The notes under the pieces are model-generated. The model was not told the DNA's origin and did not search any database. It was given only the letters and a program-made list of their open reading frames with translations. Source: Kribbella pratensis (lineage in GTDB: Bacteria > Actinomycetota > Actinomycetes > Propionibacteriales > Kribbellaceae). Taken from it: a stretch of DNA of 64,000 nt. Numbering within the stretch: position 1 is the first letter of the stretch; each line of letters starts with the position of its first letter. Made by a program: the position numbers and the translations under genes. Location of the stretch: assembly GCF_004365355.1 (NCBI RefSeq), contig NZ_SODP01000001.1:124001-188000 (forward strand), read 5' to 3'. Positions 7,217 through 15,250 of this stretch are shown here, piece after piece.

Positions 7217-8377
7217 TTACACCCGGGTCGAGTACGAGTGCGCTCCGGCCCCGGCCAGCTGCCCGCCGTCGACGATCAGGTACTCGTCGCGGATCGGCGT
7301 ACCGGCAAGCCAGGACTCCAGAATCTCCCGGGTGCCCGCGGCGTACCGGGTCTGGGCGGACAGCGACGAGCCGGAGATGTGCGGCGTCATCCCGTGGTGC
7401 GGCATCGTCCGCCACGGGTGATCGGCCGGCGCGGGCTGCGGGTACCAGACGTCACCGGCGTACCCGGCCAGCTGTCCGCTCTCCAGGGCACGGACAATCG
7501 CGTCGGGGTCGGTGATGCGAGCCCGTGCGGTGTTGATCAGGTACGAGCCGCGCTTCATCGTCCCGAGCAGCTTGTCGCCGAACAGCCCCTCGGTCTCGGG
7601 GTGCAGCGGCGCGTTGATCGTCACGACGTCGCAGTGCGGCACCATGTCGGCCGTGCTCGGGTGGAAGGTCAGCCCGAGCTCCCGTTCGACCGATTCCGGC
7701 AGACGGTGCCGGTCGGTGTAGTGCAGCTTCACGTCGAACGGTGCCAGCCGACGCAGTACTGCGGTCCCGATCCGGCCGGCCGCGACCGTACCGACGTGCA
7801 TGCCTTCGAGGTCGTACGAGCGCGCCACGCAATCCGCGATGTTCCAGCCGCCATCCAATACCGTTTGGTATGCCGGGATGTAGTTGCGGACGAGGCCGAG
7901 GATCATCATCACCACGTGCTCGGCGACGCTGATGCTGTTCGAATAGGTGACCTCGGCAACGGTCATGCCGTGCTCGATCGCCGCATCCAGGTCGACGTGG
8001 TCCGAGCCGATGCCGGCGGTGATCGCGAGTTTCAGCTTGGGCGCGTTCGCGATCCGCTCGGCGGTCAGGTACGCCGGCCAGAACGGTTGCGAGATCACCA
8101 CATCGGCGTCCGGCAGCTCGCGATCGAGTACCGAGTCGGCGCCCTCCTTGTCGGACGTGACGACCAACGTGTGTCCCTGGCTCTCGAGGAATTCGCGCAG
8201 CCCGAGCTCACCGGACACGCTGCCGAGCAGCGCGCCCGGCGTGAAGTCGATCGCCTTCGGCGAAGGGGCGGTCTGACCGCCGGGGTAGCCGTCGATGGTC
8301 GGGATGCCGTCCCGCGCGTACGACGTCGGATAGCCGGCCGCCGGGTCGTCGTACAGGACACAGACAATCTTCGCCAT
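7217..8377 (-). CDS. fdh: NAD-dependent formate dehydrogenase
   Basis: A 386-residue D-2-hydroxyacid-dehydrogenase-fold enzyme oxidising formate to CO2 with NAD, without metal cofactors. It is close to the Pseudomonas/Moraxella FDH type throughout: SQPFWPAYLT (substrate-side Pro), TYSNSISVAEHVVMMIL (the active-site Asn), VGTVAAGRIGTAVLRRLAPFD (the NAD fold), NTARARITDPDAIVRALE (catalytic Arg), GYAGDVWYPQPAP and MTPHISGSSLSAQTRYA (the catalytic His). ATG at 8377 has AAGGAG nine bases upstream. It is 44 bases downstream of the LysR gene on the same strand. It would remove the formate released by Frc and oxalyl-CoA decarboxylase and yield NADH, completing oxalate catabolism. Confidence 0.95.
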   Translation of the reverse strand: MAKIVCVLYDDPAAGYPTSYARDGIPTIDGYPGGQTAPSPKAIDFTPGALLGSVSGELGLREFLESQGHTLVVTSDKEGADSVLDRELPDADVVISQPFWPAYLTAERIANAPKLKLAITAGIGSDHVDLDAAIEHGMTVAEVTYSNSISVAEHVVMMILGLVRNYIPAYQTVLDGGWNIADCVARSYDLEGMHVGTVAAGRIGTAVLRRLAPFDVKLHYTDRHRLPESVERELGLTFHPSTADMVPHCDVVTINAPLHPETEGLFGDKLLGTMKRGSYLINTARARITDPDAIVRALESGQLAGYAGDVWYPQPAPADHPWRTMPHHGMTPHISGSSLSAQTRYAAGTREILESWLAGTPIRDEYLIVDGGQLAGAGAHSYSTRV

Positions 8378-8421
8378 GATGGGAATCTCCTTGTTCTGAA
8401 GGGATTTCCACCATCGCGGTG

Positions 8422-9393
8422 TCACGGTCCGACGGTCAAAGACTTGCTCGCTATGTCGCGATAGCCGGAATCCATCAGATGTACGTCGAGGAGATCGTCG
8501 AGGGCTTTGTGTACGCCGGCCTGCCGCGCGACGTCGAGCAACGCCCGCGCCAGAACCGGCTCCGGACTGCGTGCCGCGATCACCAGACCGACCCGCGGTC
8601 CGTGTGCCGGCCCCTTCAGCGGTACGACGCGCATCCCGTCCGGTACGCCGAACATGTGCAACCAGGCGTGCGAGATCACGGTCGACCAGTGACTGCCGTG
8701 CAGATGGCTGTACAGCCCGGACAGTGTGTCGCTCTCGATGGCCGGCGTTGCGGTTACGCCGTCGTCGGTGAAATAGCCGTTCATGATCCGGCGGTTGCGC
8801 ATCTCCGGGGAGAGCAGGCAGAGCGGCAGTTCGGCGACCTCCGCCCACGTGGCGAGCGGTTGATCGGCGAGCTTCGAATGGGTCGGAGTCAGCAGCAGGT
8901 AGCGCTCCTCGTACAGCGGAGTCTTCCGCACCTGGCCGAGCGTGTCGTCGTCGAGGTACGTCATCGCGACATCGAGATCGAACTCGGCGAGCTTCTGCGT
9001 GATATCGCGCGACGAGAGCGATTCGAGGGACACCCGAGCGTTGGTGTGCCGTTCGCAGAAAGGTGTCGTGAGCAACGAAACCACCGGCATCGCCGTCGGG
9101 ATCGCGCCGAGCCGGAGGGTGCCGTTGAGGCCGCCGCGCAGCACCGACAACTCGTGCCGGAGGGCGTCCTGCTCGGAGAGGATGCGCTGCGCCCAGAGCA
9201 GCACCCGCTCGCCCTCGGGCGTCAGGCCCTCGAACCGCCGGCCGCGACGCACGATGGGTACGTCGAGCTCCTGTTCGAGCTTGCGGATCGCCGCGGACAG
9301 CGACGGCTGGGAGACGTAACAGGCTTGCGCCGCCCGCGCGAAATGCTTCTCGCGGGCGAGGGCGACGAGGTACTCCAGCTGGCGGAGCAGCAT
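8422..9393 (-). CDS. LysR-family regulator of the formate dehydrogenase cluster
   Basis: A 323-residue LysR protein. The helix-turn-helix is at residues about 1-60 (LLRQLEYLVALAREKHFARAA, ACYVSQPSLSAAIRKLE), followed by a periplasmic-binding-protein-like effector domain (LRLGAIPTAMPVVSLL onward). ATG at 9393 gives the normal N-terminus; the 28 residues before it do not fit the family. It is the first gene of a probable lysR-fdh unit, with a 44-base gap to fdh. It probably activates fdh in response to formate or oxalate and controls its own promoter, where CTGTATACAT lies 30 bases upstream. Confidence 0.9.
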   Translation of the reverse strand: MLLRQLEYLVALAREKHFARAAQACYVSQPSLSAAIRKLEQELDVPIVRRGRRFEGLTPEGERVLLWAQRILSEQDALRHELSVLRGGLNGTLRLGAIPTAMPVVSLLTTPFCERHTNARVSLESLSSRDITQKLAEFDLDVAMTYLDDDTLGQVRKTPLYEERYLLLTPTHSKLADQPLATWAEVAELPLCLLSPEMRNRRIMNGYFTDDGVTATPAIESDTLSGLYSHLHGSHWSTVISHAWLHMFGVPDGMRVVPLKGPAHGPRVGLVIAARSPEPVLARALLDVARQAGVHKALDDLLDVHLMDSGYRDIASKSLTVGP

Positions 9394-9421
9394 CAACGAA
9401 CCCGGGATGGTGTGCAGTCGC

Positions 9422-9431
9422 CTGTATACAT
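9422..9431. promoter_or_regulatory. CTGTATACAT element upstream of lysR
   Basis: Same 10-mer as at 7138, followed in both places by a similar ATCCAAC/TCAACCA stretch. On the minus strand it overlaps a TA-rich -10-like region about 30 bases upstream of the lysR ATG. Confidence 0.45.
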
Positions 9432-9560
9432 AATCCAACTGTAGTGAGGTGCGCCGTCGCCCGGAAGATCTCGGCATGCTGTGATGTGGATCACAGGGTG
9501 TCCTTTCGGCGTGGATCCGTTCGACGGATGGGCAGAGATTTCTCTGGCGAAGGAGCTGTG

Positions 9561-10328
9561 ATGCAGAAGGTGGTTTCGAAGGACGGCACCGAACTCGCGT
9601 ACGACACGTACGGCAGCGGGCCGGTCCTGGTACTCGTCGCGGGCGGCTTCACCGAGCGCTCGCGGTACGTCGACGACGCCAAGGCGCTGTCGTCGGCATT
9701 CACCGTGGTGAACTACGACCGGCGTGGTCGCGGTGACTCCGGCGACACCCTGCCGTACGCCGTGGAGCGTGAGTGGGAGGACCTGGACGCGATCCGCTCG
9801 GCGACCGGTGCGCAGTACGCCTGCGCCTACTCGTCCGGGTCGATGGTGCTGCTGCAGGCCGGGCTGCCGTTCGAGAAGCAGGCGATGCTGGAGCCGCCGT
9901 TCCGGGTCGACGGAGCACCGCAGGCGCCGGACCGCTACATCGAGCGGCTGCAGGAGTTCGTCGACGCCGGGAACCCGGGTGGGGCGGCTGAGCTGTTCAT
10001 GGTCGAGGCAGTCGGCCAGCCGAAGGAGGTGGTCGACCAGATACGGCAGACGCCGATGTGGGCCGGTATGGAGGCGATCGCGCACACCCTGGTGTACGAC
10101 GGGCTGCAGATGGGCGACAGCGCCGTACCGCGTGAACTGCTGGCGTCGGTCGACGTACCGACGCTGGCGATGTACAGCAATGCCAGTCCGGACTGGCTGA
10201 AGGAGGCGGCTCGCCAGGCGGCTGAGGCGCTTCCGCACGGGACGCTGGAGGGACACGACGGGACGTTCCACACCCTGCCGCCGGAGACGATGGCGCGGGT
10301 GCTGACGGGCTACTTCCTGAGCGCGTGA
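9561..10328 (+). CDS. Alpha/beta hydrolase
   Basis: A 255-residue alpha/beta hydrolase. ATG at 9561 has AAGGAG six bases upstream; the longer frame is not supported. Features are the oxyanion-region strand LVLVAGGFTERS, the FTVVNYDRRGRGDSGD strand-turn, the nucleophile elbow CAYSSGSMVLLQAG (Ser within AYSSG rather than the strict GxSxG) and a C-terminal EGHDGTFHTLPPE that supplies the catalytic His. No cap domain is obvious. The substrate is unknown. Its last 19 bases overlap the end of the convergent acyltransferase gene. Confidence 0.85.
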   Translation: MQKVVSKDGTELAYDTYGSGPVLVLVAGGFTERSRYVDDAKALSSAFTVVNYDRRGRGDSGDTLPYAVEREWEDLDAIRSATGAQYACAYSSGSMVLLQAGLPFEKQAMLEPPFRVDGAPQAPDRYIERLQEFVDAGNPGGAAELFMVEAVGQPKEVVDQIRQTPMWAGMEAIAHTLVYDGLQMGDSAVPRELLASVDVPTLAMYSNASPDWLKEAARQAAEALPHGTLEGHDGTFHTLPPETMARVLTGYFLSA

Positions 10329-11416
10329 ACCGGTCGGCCCGGGAGGACCCGGTCCAGTAGGTGTTTGAGGCGCGGCGCGAGCGGTCGCTCGACGCCATAG
10401 TGCAGTGCGGCCGCAATGCCGATCATCAGCAGCATCGTGGCGGCGACCAGGACGACGTGGTTCACCTGGTCGCCGAGGCGCTCGAAGACGATGAAGCCGA
10501 TGTGCGCGTGCACGAGGTAGAGCGGGTAGGTGAGCGCGCCGAGGACGGCGAACCACGGTCGGCCGAGGTGGTGCGTCAGCTTCAGCGCGACGGCCAGCAT
10601 GACCGCGAAGATCGCGATGATGATCGCGACGACGACGGTCCGGTGGATCTCGGTGTGGTAGCGGATGCCGACCCGGTCCGCGAACCCGATGCCGCGGTAG
10701 AGCGCGTTGCCGAGCGCGACCGCGACGATGGCGAGGGTCTGTCGCGTGGCGCCGTGCCGGTGGATCAGGCAGAGCGCCATACCGGCGATGAAGTAGTGCG
10801 AGAACTGGGTGTTGAGCACGAGGTCGGTTGCGTGCGGCAACAGTCCGGTTTGGAAGACGAGCGTCGCTGCCAGCCAGGCCCAGAGGAAGATCGTCACCCG
10901 GCGCGCGGTGATGCCGATCCAGGTCAGGACCAGGATCATCGCGTAGAACCTGACCTCGGCCCACAGCGTCCAGTAGACGACGTCGACGTTCCGGATGTTC
11001 GGCAGCGAGTTGAACATCGTCAGGTTGGCGAGGTACTGCGGAAGCGAGACCGGGAACCGTCCTTGGCTGAAGGCAACGGACACGAACGCCGTGAGGCTGA
11101 CCGCGATCCAGTACGCCGGGTACAGCCGAACCGCGCGCGAGACGACGAACGAGCGCGGGCTGCGATCCCACGCGCTGAGCAGCACGACGAAACCGCTGAT
11201 CGTGAAGAACAGATCCACGCCGAGATACCCGTACCGCGCGACGACGTCCACGTGCTGGAAATGCATCGCGGACGTGCCATCGGCGTACGAGGAGAAGAGG
11301 TAGTGGTACGCCATCACCGAGAACGCAGCGAAGATCCGCAACAAGTCAACTTCGTGCAGCCGTCCCCGTGAGCCTTCCACAGCCACCCTTCCGTCGCGTC
11401 GCGCTTCCGGCTCCAC
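10310..11416 (-). CDS. Acyltransferase 3 family (OafA/YrhL-like) membrane protein
   Basis: A 368-residue integral membrane acyltransferase with about ten helices. The family signature is present: an N-terminal EVDLLRIFAAFSVMAYHY (Arg and His of the active site), GYLGVDLFFTISGFVVLLSAW, an RAVRLYPAYW motif and a YWTLWAEVRFYAM helix. Such enzymes O-acylate extracytoplasmic sugars, peptidoglycan or antibiotics. There is no fused SGNH domain. The start is GTG at 11416; another GTG 30 bases further in (VEGSRGRLHEVDLLR) has a GGAAGG nearby and may be the real one. No carbohydrate genes adjoin it, so the acceptor cannot be inferred. Confidence 0.88.
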   Translation of the reverse strand: MEPEARRDGRVAVEGSRGRLHEVDLLRIFAAFSVMAYHYLFSSYADGTSAMHFQHVDVVARYGYLGVDLFFTISGFVVLLSAWDRSPRSFVVSRAVRLYPAYWIAVSLTAFVSVAFSQGRFPVSLPQYLANLTMFNSLPNIRNVDVVYWTLWAEVRFYAMILVLTWIGITARRVTIFLWAWLAATLVFQTGLLPHATDLVLNTQFSHYFIAGMALCLIHRHGATRQTLAIVAVALGNALYRGIGFADRVGIRYHTEIHRTVVVAIIIAIFAVMLAVALKLTHHLGRPWFAVLGALTYPLYLVHAHIGFIVFERLGDQVNHVVLVAATMLLMIGIAAALHYGVERPLAPRLKHLLDRVLPGRPVHALRK

Positions 11417-11501
11417 TCCATCGCAACGGACGATCGCAAGCGTCAGCCCACGGCACGATTCACTCGTCCGACCTACGGATGACTCGGGGCCTGCGGCAAC
11501 A

Positions 11502-12635
11502 TCAGGTCGGCAGGCGCATGGGCATCAGGATGTAGGCGGAGTCCGACGTGGGCGTCTCGTCCGGAGCGCGGAGGCCGGTCAGGTTGGCCGGCTTGGTTGT
11601 CTGGGTGAAGGCGAAGTGTGCGATCGGCGTACCGAGCGAGCCGAGCCCGTCCAGCAGGTAGCCGGCGTTGAAACCGGTCACCACGGGCTCGCCGGTCAGT
11701 GTGACCTCGACGGACTCCGACGCCTGGGCCTCCTCACCGTTGCCGGCATCAAGCGTTGCCAGACCATCGGCGAACGTGATCCGGATCGGCGCCGACCGCT
11801 CGGCCACCAACGCGACCCGCTTGACCGCCTCGACCAGTGCACCGGTATCGACAGTCACCGTGCTCGTGATCGCGTTCTCCACCGGGATCAGACTGCGGAC
11901 CTTCGGGAACTCGCCGTCGATCAGCCGGCTGGTCGCATGCCGACCGCCGCCCTCGAACCCGATCAACCCGTCCCCTGTGCGGGTCGAACCGAGCGCAAGC
12001 GTCAGCTCATGGCCGGTCATCGCCTTCGCCATATCGGCGAGCAGCTTCGCCGGGACCAGCGCGTTGGCCTCGACTCCGGCGTCGACCGGCTGCCACGGGA
12101 ACGACCGCAGAGCTAAGCGATACCGGTCGGTGGCGAGCAAGGAGATCGTCGAGCCACGGATCTCGAGCCGGATCCCGGTGAATACCGGCAGCGTGTCATC
12201 CCGGCCCGCCGCGCTCACCACCTGCGAGACGGCCCGTGCGAACACGTCCCCGTCGACCACTCCACTCGGCTGAGGAATCTCCGGCAGCGGCGGATACTCA
12301 TCGAGCGGCAGCGTGTGCAGCACGAACCGAGCCGCACCGCTACTCACCTGAACCCGAGCGGCCTCGCCGCTCAGATCCACCGAGTCGCGGGGCATGCTCC
12401 GGCAGATGTCCGACAGCAGCCGCCCGGACACCAGCACCCGTCCCTCGTCGGCCACCTCCGCCGGCACACTCACCCGCGCCGAACTCTCGTAGTCGAACCC
12501 GGACAACGTCAGCTGTCCGTCGGCCGCCTCGACGACCATCCCGGCCAGGATCGGCACACTCGGCCGACTGGGCAACCCACGCGCCACCCATCCAACCGCC
12601 TCCGCCAGCACCTCACGCCCGACTCGCACCTTCAT
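11502..12635 (-). CDS. DNA polymerase III beta-clamp paralogue (DnaN-like)
   Basis: A 377-residue sliding-clamp homologue of full length. It has the three clamp domains: MKVRVGREVLAEAVGWVARGL, LSGFDYESSARVSVPAEV and RLLSDICRSMPRDSV in domain 1; DTLPVFTGIRLEI and LLATDRYRLALRSFPW in domain 2; FPKVRSLIPVENAITSTVTVDTGALVEAVKRVALVAE in domain 3; and a terminal YILMPMRLPT. The housekeeping gene normally sits in dnaA-dnaN-recF, and none of those genes are here, so this is probably a second copy. It may be a specialised clamp for repair or translesion polymerases, or a redundant one. The divergent lipoprotein gene starts 90 bases away. Confidence 0.85.
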   Translation of the reverse strand: MKVRVGREVLAEAVGWVARGLPSRPSVPILAGMVVEAADGQLTLSGFDYESSARVSVPAEVADEGRVLVSGRLLSDICRSMPRDSVDLSGEAARVQVSSGAARFVLHTLPLDEYPPLPEIPQPSGVVDGDVFARAVSQVVSAAGRDDTLPVFTGIRLEIRGSTISLLATDRYRLALRSFPWQPVDAGVEANALVPAKLLADMAKAMTGHELTLALGSTRTGDGLIGFEGGGRHATSRLIDGEFPKVRSLIPVENAITSTVTVDTGALVEAVKRVALVAERSAPIRITFADGLATLDAGNGEEAQASESVEVTLTGEPVVTGFNAGYLLDGLGSLGTPIAHFAFTQTTKPANLTGLRAPDETPTSDSAYILMPMRLPT

Positions 12636-12725
12636 GCCGCACTCCTCCCCATCTCGAAGTACGACTCAATCAGCAGCCACCGACAATTCCTGTCCAGGCA
12701 CGACCTCGGGGTCCATGCTGGTCCC

Positions 12726-13718
12726 ATGGGCGCTGCTCTTCGGGTGTCCTCACTGGGGTGGGGGCTCCTTCTCGTTGTCGGTGGATGTTCGGGCGGGACG
12801 GATCCGGCGCCGGCCGGACCGGCCACCGTCTCGGTCAGTCCTGCGCGGACGGCGGCGTACTCCGCGCGTCTCCAGAGCGTCATCCCGATCGAGAACGCAG
12901 ACGGGCTCACCGCGGCAGGTGGAGCGCTCTGGGTGAAGACCGATGACGGTCGCGTCGTACGGATCGATCCAGCAACGAATCGAGTCTCCGGCGTACTCAA
13001 ACTCGACACGAACTCGGACCCGAACGACTACTGCCAGGGCATCGGGACCGACCAGACGTCCGTGTGGGCGTGCGCGACGACCGACAAAGGGACAGACGTC
13101 GTCAAGATCGATCCAGCAAACAGGCGGATCGTACGGCGGATCGCAGTGGGCAAGGTATTCGACCAACTGGCGCTGCCGTCGACCGTACGCGGTCTGTGGG
13201 TGCTGAGCGGATCCGACGTGAGTCTTGTCGACCATGAAACCGGGCGAGTGACGAAGTACCCGCTCGGCGTCCGAGGTCTCCAGGTGGCTGCTGCGGAGGA
13301 TCTGGTCGTAGCAACCTCGGCGACAGAGAACGCAGTGATCGCCTTGGATGCCACCAACGGGTCCGTGATCGCGCGTACGACGTTGCCGGCTCCGCGGCTA
13401 GCGGCGGTCAGCGGGTCCGACATCTGGGTCGACACCGGCGACGGCCTGGTGCGGATGTCGCGGGATCTAAGTGTCAAGGCGAAGTACCCCAGCCTCGGTG
13501 CCGGTCTGGGCGGCGATCTGGTCGCCACGCCCGACGCTGTCTGGCTACGCGCCGGCAACGGCACCATCACCCGGCTGGATCCGTCGACCGGCCAGGCTGT
13601 CGAACAGGTCGCACCGGACGGCCAGCAGATCACCGCAGGCAGCCTGCTGATCGCGTACGACAGCATCTGGACGACGTCAGGCGACGAGGGCACTCTGACC
13701 CGCCTGCGCCTCAGCTGA
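12726..13718 (+). CDS. Lipoprotein with beta-propeller (YVTN/Vgb-like) repeats
   Basis: A 330-residue secreted protein. ATG at 12726 starts a lipoprotein signal peptide with lipobox VVGGCSGG (Cys about residue 21). The mature part has repeated blades with the pattern 'xxLWVxxxDGRVVRIDPATN': GALWVKTDDGRVVRIDP, SVWACATTDKGTDVVKIDP, GLWVLSGSDVSLVDHETG, DAVWLRAGNGTITRLDPSTG and SIWTTSGDEGTLTRLRLS. These make a 6-7 bladed propeller likely, probably for protein or ligand binding at the outer face of the membrane. No catalytic motif is visible. It overlaps the end of the convergent P-loop gene by eight bases. Confidence 0.82.
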   Translation: MGAALRVSSLGWGLLLVVGGCSGGTDPAPAGPATVSVSPARTAAYSARLQSVIPIENADGLTAAGGALWVKTDDGRVVRIDPATNRVSGVLKLDTNSDPNDYCQGIGTDQTSVWACATTDKGTDVVKIDPANRRIVRRIAVGKVFDQLALPSTVRGLWVLSGSDVSLVDHETGRVTKYPLGVRGLQVAAAEDLVVATSATENAVIALDATNGSVIARTTLPAPRLAAVSGSDIWVDTGDGLVRMSRDLSVKAKYPSLGAGLGGDLVATPDAVWLRAGNGTITRLDPSTGQAVEQVAPDGQQITAGSLLIAYDSIWTTSGDEGTLTRLRLS

Positions 13719-14313
13719 AGCTGATGCGCTCCAACCCGTTGGCCTGAGCTCGCGTGAGTACGTGGGCCGACAGAGCGCCAGGTACGACGTACCCCGGATC
13801 CTCAGCGGCCCGTGCAACTAGCTCGGGCCACCTTTGGCAGTGCGTGGCCATACTGCTGGACCGTACGACGCGGCCGCGCGCCCATTGGCCTGAGCGGGCC
13901 ACATCGCCTGGTACGTCGAGGAGGATGAGGTGCAAGGGCAGTCCGGCCCGGCGGGCGCGCCAGCCAAGCAGACGGCGCACCCAAGGCCTTGTTGCACAGT
14001 CATGGACGACGAGCGGGCCTCCGCCTCGACGCATCGCCGTCAACACACGCACGTAGTACTCCAGGTGCAGCAACGGACGCCACCAGGCATACGGCACCCG
14101 CCCCAGGACCGGCATCCATCGCGCACGCAGGCGCTCCGAGTCGAATACGCGTACGCCGCCGTGGTCCGCGCCGACCGGGTAGAGCCTCCGGAGCAGAGTG
14201 GTCTTACCGGCACCCGGAATGCCCGCCAGGATTACCAAGGCGTCCGCGGCGTACCGCAGGTCCCGCAACCCGTTCGTCGTCTGAAGGACACCCACAACTC
14301 CCGAAGCCACCAC
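13711..14313 (-). CDS. P-loop kinase-like ATPase
   Basis: A 200-residue P-loop NTPase of the polynucleotide/zeta-kinase-like group. The Walker A motif is at about residues 30-40 (LVILAGIPGAGKTTLL), FDSERLRAR follows as in AAA_33 kinases, VVHDCATRPWVRRLL is the second strand, and LHLILLDVPGDVARSGQWARGR the lid region. GTG at 14313 is chosen because GGAAGG sits six bases upstream; the much longer open frame upstream is an artefact of GC bias. No antitoxin-like gene adjoins it, so a toxin role is not supported. A small-molecule or nucleic-acid kinase is more likely. Confidence 0.72.
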   Translation of the reverse strand: MVASGVVGVLQTTNGLRDLRYAADALVILAGIPGAGKTTLLRRLYPVGADHGGVRVFDSERLRARWMPVLGRVPYAWWRPLLHLEYYVRVLTAMRRGGGPLVVHDCATRPWVRRLLGWRARRAGLPLHLILLDVPGDVARSGQWARGRVVRSSSMATHCQRWPELVARAAEDPGYVVPGALSAHVLTRAQANGLERISFS

Positions 14314-14478
14314 ACCGGCCCTTCCGTCACCTGTCAGTACAGATAGGACGAACCAGCTCACACCACCGGTCCGTGAGAAGACTGAGAAGTGCTTAGGAAC
14401 TCGCTGAGGGAATCTCCGTCGGTGCGATCCTGTTGACCGCAGCAGGCTGAGCGGCAGGCTGAGCATCGGGAGGGCGAG

Positions 14479-15078
14479 ATGCAGTTCCTGGTCACGATGA
14501 CCACGCAGGTACCGGATGGGGTCATGGAGGCGGAGGTCGACGAGGTACGCGCCCGGGAGGCGGCTCACTCGCGCGAGCTCGCCGCGGCCGGCCAGCTGCT
14601 TCGGCTGTGGCGGCCGCCGCTTCAACCCGGGGAGTGGCGCACGTTCGGCCTCTTCGAGGCGAACGACGCCGATCAGCTGGAAGAGGTCCTGTCCTCCATG
14701 CCGCTCCGGATCTGGCGCCACGACGACGTCATGCCTCTCGAACCACACCCGAACGACCCGGCATCGCCGACTCCGCTCGACGCCGGCGCGACGGAGTACT
14801 TCACGATCTTCAAACTGACGGTCCCGGAAGGCGCTCCGGCCGCGCTCGTCGACGAGAAGATCGCCAGAGAGGCAACGAACACCCGCCGACTGGCCGCCGA
14901 GGGCAAGCTCGTCCGCCTCTGGAAGCGCGACGACGGCCGTTCCCTGGGCCTCTGGCAGGCCGACAGCCCTGAGGAGATGACGAGGATCCTGACGTCGCTT
15001 CCCCTCGCGGACTGGCTCGAGACCGACACCATCCCGCTCACCGTCCACCCGAGCGATCCGGCCCACGCAGCAGCCTGA
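14479..15078 (+). CDS. Two-domain muconolactone-isomerase-like protein
   Basis: A 199-residue protein made of two similar ferredoxin-like domains of about 95 residues. Domain 1 has MQFLVTMTTQVPDGVMEAEVDEVRAREAAHSRELAAAGQLLRLWRPP in outline; domain 2 (from about residue 107) repeats it with FTIFKLTVPEGAPAALV, REATNTRRLAAEGKLVRLWK and LGLWQADSPEEMTRILTSLPL. Both match the muconolactone delta-isomerase fold (CatC-like), which is normally a single 90-residue domain forming decamers. No other catechol-pathway gene is near, so the role is probably another small-molecule isomerisation or binding. Confidence 0.75.
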   Translation: MQFLVTMTTQVPDGVMEAEVDEVRAREAAHSRELAAAGQLLRLWRPPLQPGEWRTFGLFEANDADQLEEVLSSMPLRIWRHDDVMPLEPHPNDPASPTPLDAGATEYFTIFKLTVPEGAPAALVDEKIAREATNTRRLAAEGKLVRLWKRDDGRSLGLWQADSPEEMTRILTSLPLADWLETDTIPLTVHPSDPAHAAA

Positions 15079-15250
15079 TCCGCGGGGAAGTGGCGCGCCG
15101 CGCACCTTCGGCGCGCGCCGCGGACGCGCGCATGCGGCCTCCCGTTGGCCGCCCGCGCCCGCTCTCGAGTGTCCTCACGAGAGCCAAGAAGCCGGCGAAC
15201 GAGCCTCGCGGGGAAGATCACGGCGCAGTTCGGCGCATTTCCGTGGTCTC

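Noticed and set aside
9393..11171. 592-codon minus-strand frame spanning the hydrolase and acyltransferase genes
   Set aside because: Crosses two well-supported genes in other frames and has nonsense composition.
13711..14313. Zeta-type toxin
   Set aside because: Only the Walker A and general kinase layout match; no epsilon-like antitoxin gene is adjacent.
14314..15105. Upstream extension of the P-loop kinase frame, running antisense to the muconolactone-like gene
   Set aside because: Ribosome site and fold place the start at 14313; the extension is a shadow of the plus-strand gene.
15090..15125. GC-rich hairpin GCGCGCC...GGCGCGC as a terminator
   Set aside because: Entirely G/C alternation with several registers possible and no T-run; not distinguishable from background.
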